NCBI RefSeq assembly: GCF_003014575.1
Contig: NZ_PYGF01000005.1
Coordinates: forward strand, 62,001-126,000
Direction of reading: 5' to 3'
DNA from: Cecembia rubra
GTDB lineage: Bacteria; Bacteroidota; Bacteroidia; Cytophagales; Cyclobacteriaceae
Length of the DNA stretch: 64,000 bases
Part shown: positions 36,501 through 43,298 of the stretch, in pieces
How positions within the stretch are numbered: position 1 is the stretch's first letter
Layout of the letters: every line of letters begins with the position of its first letter
Position numbers and translations under genes: made by a program
Notes under the pieces: model-generated
What the model saw: only the letters and a program-made list of their open reading frames with translations
Told to the model about the DNA's origin: nothing
Databases searched by the model: none

Positions 36501-39447
36501 AAATTGGATTGGGATAAAGTACAGATGCGAGCCAAAGATTGATATTCTTACTTTCTCTGTTAAAAACATACAATAAAGCACCATCCATCACGATACCAAG
36601 TCCCACAATCATTTCAAAAACACAGGCAACCACCTGTTCCAGTTCATCAGAATGGTGCATGGCTAAAGACTTGCTTCTTACCCTTTCCAGTGCCGCTTCG
36701 ATCTGCGACTCGCGTGCCTGAGCTTCTGCTTTTTGAAGGTCTAAGAAACGCTGATACACATTGCCAAACTCAGTGGCGATACGACGCGTTATCTCCTTTT
36801 CCTCGTCCGAAGGAGCTCGGCTTGAGGTATAGCCTAAGTACCCATACTTACAATATCCATCAATGATATATTCACCATTCGGGTAGTCTTCCGGTAGAGG
36901 ACGTTCCCCTTCCGGTAGTTTTTCCAATATTTCTTTAAAAATTACTGCTATCTCGGGAAGATTTTCGAAGGGAATATAGAGTACATCCACATCGTTGGGA
37001 TGTCCTAATTTCCAGCCCTCTACCTTTTGTTTCCATACAGGCGAGGCATCCAGGTCTATTTCCTGTTTGGCAATTAAAGTTGCCCCATTTTTACCCGTCA
37101 TCCTAAAAGTGCTTCGATTGTTTTCAATATCGAAAAGCGAGAGAATGCAGTTTACAGGGTTTAAATTAAGCACCTCAAATTGTTCAAAAACAACCGTTAG
37201 AAAATCGCTGAGTTCGTCACTATGCTGCATGGCCATTGCCTTTGCTCTGATGCGCTCAAGTGACAATTGAATCTGAGTCTCTCGTGCTTGGGCTTCCGCT
37301 TTTTGGAGATCGAGGAATCGGGTGTAGGTTTGTTCGAATACTTTACCTAGTCGCTTAAAAATATCATGGGCTTCCGGAACCGGTTCATAGGTGATAAACA
37401 TCACGCTAACTTTGGCACCAAACACAAAATGTTCATACTGCTGAGAAGGGAGGAGCCCATCTTTTACCATGGTATCATACTCTTTCTCATCAATCCCGCT
37501 AACTGCTAGGTACAATTGTTTGATCTTTTCTCCCTCCACATACAGGACATCAAATTCTACCCCGCTTTTCCTGGCATTACTGAGTTCCTTTAATGCCTCA
37601 GCCTTTTCTGTGTGGACGGTATTAGGCCCATAAATCTCTCCATTAAGACTTAAATAGTCCACGTAGGAGTTATTGTCCTCGCTCCACACATTAAAGCCGG
37701 CGGTCCAAGTTTTAATTCCCAAGGCACTTACTTGATTGAATAAAAGCCCTGCCACATCAGTCAATTCATTGCTATGTTGCATCGCCATCGTTCGCGATCT
37801 GACTTTCTCCAATGCATTTTCAATCTGCGCTTCCCTGGCTTGGGTTTCGGCTTTTTGGAGATCGAGGAATCGGGTGTAGGTTTGTTCAAATTCTTTGGCA
37901 AAGCGTTTAAAAACGTCATGGGCTTCAGGTGCAGGTACCAAGGTTACGAACAATAAATACCCGTACTTGAAATAGGCCATGTGGTTAATCTGGTACTCGG
38001 GGGCCTTGGCTAAATGCTTATCAATCGCTTCATTTCCAGTATGATTCTGTGAGGCAAAATATTGGTAAAGTTCTTTAATTCGATCACCGCTAAACTCATC
38101 AACCAATAGCGATTCCCCTCGCTGTCCTGCTTCGTAGTACTCTTTGAAAATGTATTCTCTTGGGGTTTGGTAAGACGGTAAAGTGCCTTCTAGGTCGCTG
38201 AACCATTCGGTGGAATCATGCTCATTGTAAATATTAAAAGCGCATCCACGAGTGGGAATCCCCAGTTCCACCACCTGTTTGTTGAGTAGATACGAAACTT
38301 CGGACAACTCCTCACTTTTTTGCATCGCCATGGTGCGGGCACGGACCCGTTCCAAGGCCAATTGTATCTGTGCTTCCCTGGCTTGGGATTCAGCTTTTAC
38401 CAGATCCAGATACCTTCGATAGGTTTGTTCGAAAAGTACACTGAACCGCTTGGTAATGTGAATTAATTCGGGTTGGAATTCAATGGGGCTGAAGGCATAG
38501 AAAAATCCATGCTCGAAAATGAAACAGTGTTGGATTTCCTTCTTGGGTAATTTTTCTATGGGAATCTGAATTTTATACTCAGGAGCATTATTGAGCATTT
38601 GGTAGTAATTCAGCAAATCTTCTCCTTCCAAGACATATTTATGGAAGGGAACCTGCGCTTTCCAGGCTTTTCGGGCACTTTTCAGCAAAGGGTGCGAGGC
38701 CATATCAATGTTGCCGATATGCAGGTTGAATTCCTCTCCGTTTTTGCGGGCTGTCCAAAGCTGATTGTTTTCGTTGTCATGGTTCAGGATACCGATACCA
38801 AAGCGGGTTCCTTCGTCCACTCCGAAGGCTGTAAGTTCAGAGAACATCTTGACCACACATTTCCCCACGTCCTCGCTGCTGTGCATGGCCATGGTCTGGG
38901 CCCTAACTCGTTCCAAAGCTGCTTCAATCTCCAATTCCCGATTCTTCTGCTCCAACTCGATGGTTCTCCGCTTGATGGCGTCGCGCAGTTCCAGGTTCTC
39001 TTTGCTGATTTTCTCGATCGCTATGGTTTCTCGGTCACTTACACGCATATCGGGAAGTGAACCGTGCTGCTGCACTACCTTCCAGCCTTCGTTTGTTTCT
39101 TTCAAGAGTGTAGACAACCGGAGTTTGGAATAAAAATTCCAGCCTACATCGGTCTTTACATAGATATCACAGCCTTCATTGACCAGCACCAATGGATCGA
39201 GCCAGACAGAATCTATTCGGCGATTTCTCATTTCCACTTTGCCTACCACTTCGGCCATTTGCGCCTTATAAAATGCAATCCCGTCGGCTTTGGAATGACA
39301 AATTTCCGATTCGGAAGTTCCGATCATTTCAAACCCGTCGTCAAGTGTAGATGAAAAAGCCTCGAGGTCTCCCTCAAGATAACTGCTCCAGTATTGCTTA
39401 TAGGCTTTTAGTGCTTCAGACCTAAAATCTGTTTCGGGTTTCTTCAT
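33586..39447 (-). CDS. Giant histidine kinase with eight tandem sensory modules
   Basis: A 1953-residue protein with no membrane segment or signal peptide. Order: NTF2/SnoaL-like domain (about 1-135, EGDLEAFSSTLDDGFEMIG), coiled coil (140-175), eight modules of about 180-190 residues starting near 176, 358, 538, 725, 915, 1103, 1293 and 1483, then the kinase core with His1698 (GIAHEIKNPLNFVNNFSE), NLCNNAFDAM, EDNGPGIPEEIKD and GTGLGLSITHDIV. Each module opens with a helix like QAREsQIqLsLERIRAKAMA and ends FxxVYQRFLDLQKAEAQ, enclosing a GAF-like alpha/beta domain. Modules 4, 6 and 7 are nearly identical in places. The ATPase domain has the LPAGQAGD palindrome insert. It lies between a receiver gene (106 nt upstream) and the 7TMR-DISM kinase (1 nt downstream). 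Confidence 0.88.
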   Translation of the reverse strand: MKKPETDFRSEALKAYKQYWSSYLEGDLEAFSSTLDDGFEMIGTSESEICHSKADGIAFYKAQMAEVVGKVEMRNRRIDSVWLDPLVLVNEGCDIYVKTDVGWNFYSKLRLSTLLKETNEGWKVVQQHGSLPDMRVSDRETIAIEKISKENLELRDAIKRRTIELEQKNRELEIEAALERVRAQTMAMHSSEDVGKCVVKMFSELTAFGVDEGTRFGIGILNHDNENNQLWTARKNGEEFNLHIGNIDMASHPLLKSARKAWKAQVPFHKYVLEGEDLLNYYQMLNNAPEYKIQIPIEKLPKKEIQHCFIFEHGFFYAFSPIEFQPELIHITKRFSVLFEQTYRRYLDLVKAESQAREAQIQLALERVRARTMAMQKSEELSEVSYLLNKQVVELGIPTRGCAFNIYNEHDSTEWFSDLEGTLPSYQTPREYIFKEYYEAGQRGESLLVDEFSGDRIKELYQYFASQNHTGNEAIDKHLAKAPEYQINHMAYFKYGYLLFVTLVPAPEAHDVFKRFAKEFEQTYTRFLDLQKAETQAREAQIENALEKVRSRTMAMQHSNELTDVAGLLFNQVSALGIKTWTAGFNVWSEDNNSYVDYLSLNGEIYGPNTVHTEKAEALKELSNARKSGVEFDVLYVEGEKIKQLYLAVSGIDEKEYDTMVKDGLLPSQQYEHFVFGAKVSVMFITYEPVPEAHDIFKRLGKVFEQTYTRFLDLQKAEAQARETQIQLSLERIRAKAMAMQHSDELSDFLTVVFEQFEVLNLNPVNCILSLFDIENNRSTFRMTGKNGATLIAKQEIDLDASPVWKQKVEGWKLGHPNDVDVLYIPFENLPEIAVIFKEILEKLPEGERPLPEDYPNGEYIIDGYCKYGYLGYTSSRAPSDEEKEITRRIATEFGNVYQRFLDLQKAEAQARESQIEAALERVRSKSLAMHHSDELEQVVACVFEMIVGLGIVMDGALLYVFNRESKNINLWLASVLYPNPIFIDLPFEEQMLDNEIIRDLWESTDNRQSLNRVYSGEGKNDYFRYVQRYNRSKFPEPFDLPDWTFSFAAEKNSVLGIDSWSGHTFTESDLTLLRRFAKVFEQAYIRFLDLQKAEAQARESQIQLSLERIRAKAMAMQHSDELGDFLTVVFEQFDVLNLNPVNCHLAFLDLENNRSIFRLTGKNGATLIATQEIDLDASPVWKQKVEAWKSGRFTDVDVLFVPVEKLPEIGEIFKEILDKIPENDRPLPEDYPNGEYITEGNCKYGYLGYSASRPPSEEEKEITRRIASEFGNVYQRFLDLQKAEAQARESQIQLSLERIRAKAMAMQHSDELSDFLTVVFEQFTLLDLKPVFCHLSLLDLENNRMTYRMTGSKGARLFSSGQIDLDISSVWYDKIQELKLGRPREVDVMYFPSEIIPEISSHVKEMLGNPPENELPQPEDFPVGQYVVEGYCKYGYLGYSASSPPSDEAREITRRISNEFGNVYQRFLDLQKAEAQALEATKRASVDRVRAEIASMRTTSDLERIQPLIWNELKILGVPFIRCGVFIMDQAKQEVQAFLSTPDGKSIAAFHLPYQATEQTSQIVSHWQQKQSYKDHMDEAAFAEFTRNLVEQGAMASTEKYVTENRPTDLYLHFLPFLQGMLYVGNDAPLIDGELQLVQNLAEAFSTAYARYEDFNKLELAKAKVESAMSELKATQAQLVQQEKLASLGQLTAGIAHEIKNPLNFVNNFSEVSLELLDEVKETRIKRQETRPRTEEDEIEDEILEDIKANLQRIHEHGSRANGIVTSMLQHSRGGSGKKEPADLNALIKEYVNLSFHGMRAGKNPIDVEIELDLDKEIKEVSLVREDFTRVIINLCNNAFDAMRSKLDLAGLEAYHPKLTVRNKAVKSPSGLPAGQAGDLGVEISIEDNGPGIPEEIKDKILQPFFTTKKGTEGTGLGLSITHDIVKAHGGSISVESDANGSIFTINLPNNS
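33801..33842. repeat. Intragenic palindromic element, copy 2
   Basis: CCTGCCTG (33812-33819) and CAGGCAGG (33825-33832) flank TCCGG, with outer CCCCT (33801-33805) and AGGGG (33838-33842). It encodes SGLPAGQAGD in the ATPase domain of the giant kinase, in a loop that is shorter in the kinases at 25.1, 40.4 and 43.3 kb. Confidence 0.65.
35480..37320. repeat. Near-identical repeat units within the giant kinase gene
   Basis: The sequences encoding the starts of modules 7, 6 and 4 (near 35490-35630, 36060-36190 and 37190-37320) share long nearly identical stretches, for example TCATCGCTGTGCTGCATGGC at about 35513 and 36083. The module bodies of 4 and 6 also match closely at protein level (LNPVNC, TGKNGATLIA, EIDLDASPVWKQKVE). 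This indicates recent duplication or gene conversion. Confidence 0.75.
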
Positions 39448-39553
39448 AGAGGCTTTTTGGGCTATATTTTGAGAATTTCAAACTTTAGCAGTCTTGCTTA
39501 ATTTTGATTTTCCATTTTTGTTGCCTTGCTTGGTTTTGTTCTTCACTTGATTA

Positions 39554-39931
39554 TCATCTTGACAGAATCTGATGTATTTCAGCCTTAATGGTGTCAAAAT
39601 CGACCGGTTTGGTGAAAAACTCTTTTGCCCCTGAGTTCATGGCTTTATCATGATTTTCTTTGTCTCCGTACGCCGATATCATGCTTACTTGTATATCCGG
39701 GAATTCGGCCTTGACCTTATCCAGCAATTCCAGTCCGGTCATCCCGGGCATATTAATATCTGAGAAGATATACATCACTTCTGGCGGATAATGGTTTCTA
39801 AGGATTTCCAGTGCCTCATTTCCAGAAAAAGCAAATTCAAGTTCAAACATACCTTCGCGGACTTCTCTGCGTAGTTTTTGCCTGAACAAAATCTCGACAT
39901 CTCTTTCGTCATCTACAATCAAAAATTTCAT
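39554..39931 (-). CDS. Receiver-only response regulator
   Basis: A 125-residue receiver counted from ATG 39931 (MKFLIVDDERDVE; upstream ATGs at 39937 and 39946 are possible). Asp7-Asp8, phosphorylation site Asp58 (IFSDINMPGMTG), switch SMISAYGD and FFTKPVD are intact; there is no output domain. It is a clear paralog of the receiver at 24742-25128. It precedes the giant kinase by 106 nt in the same direction and is its likely partner, with the 7TMR-DISM kinase downstream. The region upstream is rich in palindromes. Confidence 0.92.
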   Translation of the reverse strand: MKFLIVDDERDVEILFRQKLRREVREGMFELEFAFSGNEALEILRNHYPPEVMYIFSDINMPGMTGLELLDKVKAEFPDIQVSMISAYGDKENHDKAMNSGAKEFFTKPVDFDTIKAEIHQILSR

Positions 39932-39947
39932 GTTCATAAGGGTCAAA

Positions 39948-40165
39948 GATTATTAGTTTAAATGATTTGGAATGACTGTTTTACTTCGGTTGGATTTAGC
40001 TCTAAATCCACGTATAATCTACTTATTTTCAGGCGATTTTAACGAGATAACTTGAAAAATTTTCAATTTCGGTTTACCCATCTACTCACAATTTGATAGG
40101 TGTCAAATTTGTCATCAAATTCAATTTAAGAGAATCGCCCCTTTTAAAAATTCACTGAGAACAAA
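39948..40165. promoter_or_regulatory. Palindrome-rich intergenic region
   Basis: No gene is visible between the receiver (minus) and the receiver remnant (plus). Three inverted repeats lie here: TGGATTTAG/CTAAATCCA (39991-40010, 2-nt centre), TTGAAAA/TTTTCAA (40052-40066) and AATTTGAT/ATCAAATT (40090-40121), the last enclosing the palindrome CAAATTTG (40104-40111). They lie 60-190 nt upstream of the receiver start and may be binding sites. Confidence 0.4.
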
Positions 40166-40408
40166 GTGGTGATTTTCTTCCCCAAAAACATAGAAACCGC
40201 CAAAACCATCAGGAAGACTAGGGACATACCATTTGTTTACTTGACTGCAAATTCAGATGAGGCAACTTTTCAAAAAGCCAAAGAAACCCATCCATATGCT
40301 TTCATTTCCAAACCTTTCAACAAACTCAATCTGGAAATCAACAACAAAGTGATTCTGATTGGTAAATTATACAAGGAGGAACGGATTAAGAGTATTCGAA
40401 GGGTCTAA
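40148..40408 (+). pseudogene. Remnant of a response-regulator receiver domain
   Basis: The frame is open from 40148 with no ATG near its start (GTG at 40166) and encodes the C-terminal half of a receiver: IETAKTIRKTRDIPFVYLTA, then KAKETHPYAFISKPFNKLNL, typical of LytTR- or CheY-type regulators. The N-terminal half with the acidic pair and phosphorylation aspartate is missing, and a stop lies just upstream at 40145-40147. The tail NNKVILIGKLYKEERIKSI does not match an output domain. It is best read as a decayed gene, possibly a former partner of the flanking kinases. Confidence 0.65.
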
Positions 40409-40428
40409 AATCCGTCTAACTATTGGGC

Positions 40429-43254
40429 TTAGACTGGTAAAACAAGGGTAAAAACTGTCCCCTCACCTTCCTTACTTGCCACCCTGATCTCCCCCCCATG
40501 CGCCTTCACGATATCATAACTCAGGCTCAGTCCCAATCCCGTTCCCTGACCTGTTGGTTTTGTGGTAAAGAAAGGCTGGAATATTTTGTCCTTGATGGCT
40601 TCGGGGATGCCGGGGCCGTTGTCTTTTATTGATATCTCGATTTTGTCGCCGAGGGATTTGGTGGAAACGGTGACTAGAGGTTTAAAACCCTCATTCCTCA
40701 TTCTTAATTCTGCATTACTTAAGGCCTGAAAGGCATTATTGATTAGATTGAGCAATACCCTGCCCAAATCTTGAGGCACTACACTTACTTTGGGGAGATC
40801 GGTATCAAAGTCAGTTTCGAAATCTGCATTAAAAGATTTGTCTTTGGCTCGCATACCATGGTAACTCAGCCTCAAATACTCATCGGCTAAAGAATTAAGG
40901 TCTGTGGGAACTTTTTCCCCAGAGCTTTTTCGGCTATGGGCCAACATCCCTTTTACAATTGCATCCGCCCGCTTCCCATGATGCTGGATTTTCTCTAGGT
41001 TTTTCTTGATATCCTCTAATATCTCATCCTCCAATCCCTCACTATCCGCCCATGCTTTTTCTTGATTCTTGTCTCTTGTTTCTTGCTTCTCCCCCCTCGC
41101 TTCTCGTCTCTCGCTTCTCACTTCTTGTATCTCCTCCACCAGTTCTACACTCACTTCAGAAAAATTATTCACAAAATTCAGTGGATTTTGGATCTCATGG
41201 GCGATACCTGCGGTGAGTTCACCCAAACTTGCCATTTTTTCGGAATGAATCAGTTGGGCCTGGGTGTCCTGTAGCGTATCCAAAGCAGAATTTAACTTTT
41301 TGAAAGACTCAGCATTTTCCAAAGCAATGGCCGAGTAAAGGGCAATTGACCGTAACATATAGACATGGTAATCCGTGAAGGCGTTTTTATTGAAACTTTG
41401 GACTGTGATGACCCCAAATAGTTTCCCTTTCGAAACCAAAGGCAGATAAACCAGGGAAGCAGGATTTTTTCCCTCAATAGGAGTAGGTATTTTTTGAAGA
41501 AAATGGATGTAATCCTTTTCCAGGTCATTGACTATGATTTCTTTTCCGGAACTAAAGCATAATGCCGCCAAGCGATTGGGGTCATTCACTGCATTCGAAT
41601 AAGCTGGGAGAGGTTGTCCGTTTTCGAAGGTTGAAGGAAAATCCAAAGTCTTTGTTGCATCATGGTAAATACCAATCCCAAAGATGGATGCATCCATCAG
41701 GCCATTTACATTATCGTATACCGTTTCGATGATCTTTTCAACAGAAAGGGATGAAGTGATTTTTCGTCCGATTTCACTTAAGAGTTCAACATTGTCATAG
41801 GATTTTTGAAGTATGTCTTTTTGGGTGGCCAGTTCTTTGGCTTTGGCATCAATTTCCTGTTTTTGCAATTGGAGCAAGCGGTTGGCCTTTTGTTTTTGGC
41901 GGATATTGCGAAGCAAAAGAAAGGCCGCAACAAGGATAAGTACCAAAACGACCAGGGAACTGTACAGGAAATTACGTTGAAGTTTTTTCTGCTCATTGAG
42001 CAATGCGATTTCATCTTCTTTTTTTTCCAGCTCAAAACTATGTTCAAGCAGCAAGGATTTGTTTCTTACCTTGTCATTGACCATACTGTCCCGGTAGCTG
42101 ATGAACTTTTGGAAAAAGGAAAGAGCGTTCTTAAAATCATTTTTACGTGAATATACTTCAGCTAATACTTCCGAGTTATCACGTAAGTCTTCCATAATGC
42201 CCAAGTCCTGTCCCCAGCGATAACCCTCTTCTCCATAATATACCGCACTGTCTAGGTTACCTTCCTTCAGATGGGCCCGGGCCAAAATCCCGAAAATCCA
42301 ACCATACATTGAATCCCTTTTTATTTTGTTAGTCATGGAAAGTGACTCGTAGGCTTTTTGGAAAGCTTTTGGGAGGCTGTCCATTCTGACATAAACATCT
42401 GCGAGGTTACTGATTGGTACCAAGCTGTCTGTCGCGCTTGGAGCGTAAATTAAAGCCTTTTCATAGGCCTCAATTGCTTCTAAGAGCTTATCTGAAAGCC
42501 TGTAATTCTCACCTAAACCATTATATAGCCCAGCCAATTGCCGGTTCCCAAAACCCAACTTCTGATGCAGCTCAATCAATTGCTGTTGGTATTCATTAGC
42601 TTTGTCATATTCCCCAATCATGATATACACATCTGCTAGATTTGACATGCCGAAGTACTTGAAATTTGTGTCGTTCAATTCCTCTGCGAGCGTCAATCCA
42701 TTTACCGCATAATCCATGGCAGTAGCATAATCTCCTAATCCAAAGTAGGTACTGGCCAGGTCATTTTGAATCATTATTAGCAGTCGTGTATAATTGCGTT
42801 TTAGAGCAATTTCCTCTGCTTTTAAAATCCAGGGAATTCCCTCTCTATTGTCTTTGTTTCCATAAAATCCAGAAAGCCTCAGATACACCCATGCCTGTAA
42901 ATATTCATCGTTGGTTTTCTTGGCGATGGTATCAGCCTGAAGGATAAAGCTTTCAACTAGGTCTAACCTGTTTTTAGGATAATACAACCTAGCTTGTGTA
43001 AGAAGTGCCAAGCCTTCTCCTCGAGGATAAGCCAGTTTTCGCGATAGTTCCAAGGCTTCATTTCCGTATCGTTCCAAGTCCTCGTTCGATAGCCTGGGTA
43101 AAGAAATACATATCTCGTTTAGGCGGTTGACACGGGCTGTATCCTGCTTGGTGTAGGCATCGAGTTGCTTTTTGAGTGCCTCGATTTCATAGGACTGGGC
43201 ATGGCTTAAAATGGAGAAGAAAAGGGCCGCAATAAATAGGATCGGTTTCTTCAT
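40429..43254 (-). CDS. TPR-GAF histidine kinase
   Basis: A 941-residue kinase: signal peptide (MKKPILFIAALFFSILSHAQ), periplasmic TPR array (about 30-390; YFGLGDYATAMDYAVNGLTL, LLEAIEAYEKALIYAP), one membrane helix (LVVLVLILVAAFLLL), coiled coil, a GAF domain (about 490-650; ISVKDN-type motifs absent, LCFSSGKEIIVNDLEKD present) and the kinase core with His686 (GIAHEIQNPLNFVNNFSE), NLINNAFQAL, KDNGPGIPEAIKD and GTGLGLSLSYDI. The linker after the H-box helix carries a repeat-derived charged segment (EVRSERREARGEKQETRDKN). The start at 43254 gives the signal peptide; ATG 43287 would add 11 residues. It follows the 43.3 kb kinase in the same direction. Confidence 0.9.
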   Translation of the reverse strand: MKKPILFIAALFFSILSHAQSYEIEALKKQLDAYTKQDTARVNRLNEICISLPRLSNEDLERYGNEALELSRKLAYPRGEGLALLTQARLYYPKNRLDLVESFILQADTIAKKTNDEYLQAWVYLRLSGFYGNKDNREGIPWILKAEEIALKRNYTRLLIMIQNDLASTYFGLGDYATAMDYAVNGLTLAEELNDTNFKYFGMSNLADVYIMIGEYDKANEYQQQLIELHQKLGFGNRQLAGLYNGLGENYRLSDKLLEAIEAYEKALIYAPSATDSLVPISNLADVYVRMDSLPKAFQKAYESLSMTNKIKRDSMYGWIFGILARAHLKEGNLDSAVYYGEEGYRWGQDLGIMEDLRDNSEVLAEVYSRKNDFKNALSFFQKFISYRDSMVNDKVRNKSLLLEHSFELEKKEDEIALLNEQKKLQRNFLYSSLVVLVLILVAAFLLLRNIRQKQKANRLLQLQKQEIDAKAKELATQKDILQKSYDNVELLSEIGRKITSSLSVEKIIETVYDNVNGLMDASIFGIGIYHDATKTLDFPSTFENGQPLPAYSNAVNDPNRLAALCFSSGKEIIVNDLEKDYIHFLQKIPTPIEGKNPASLVYLPLVSKGKLFGVITVQSFNKNAFTDYHVYMLRSIALYSAIALENAESFKKLNSALDTLQDTQAQLIHSEKMASLGELTAGIAHEIQNPLNFVNNFSEVSVELVEEIQEVRSERREARGEKQETRDKNQEKAWADSEGLEDEILEDIKKNLEKIQHHGKRADAIVKGMLAHSRKSSGEKVPTDLNSLADEYLRLSYHGMRAKDKSFNADFETDFDTDLPKVSVVPQDLGRVLLNLINNAFQALSNAELRMRNEGFKPLVTVSTKSLGDKIEISIKDNGPGIPEAIKDKIFQPFFTTKPTGQGTGLGLSLSYDIVKAHGGEIRVASKEGEGTVFTLVLPV
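41055..41132. repeat. Low-complexity in-frame repeat in kinase gene
   Basis: Pyrimidine-rich on the plus strand (TTCTTGATTCTTGTCTCTTG, then CTCGCTTCTCGTCTCTCGCT), encoding the charged EVRSERREARGEKQETRDKN segment at the tip of the dimerisation domain. It is of the same type as the repeat at 43931-44020. Confidence 0.7.
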
Positions 43255-43298
43255 AAGCGTTTTAGGCTGAGGTTGGATGGTGTTCATTAAGAAAAGGG

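Noticed and set aside
31413-39447. Assembly duplication of the kinase core
   Set aside because: The two copies differ at many scattered positions, including in the palindromes and codons, so they are genuine diverged copies rather than a repeated contig end.
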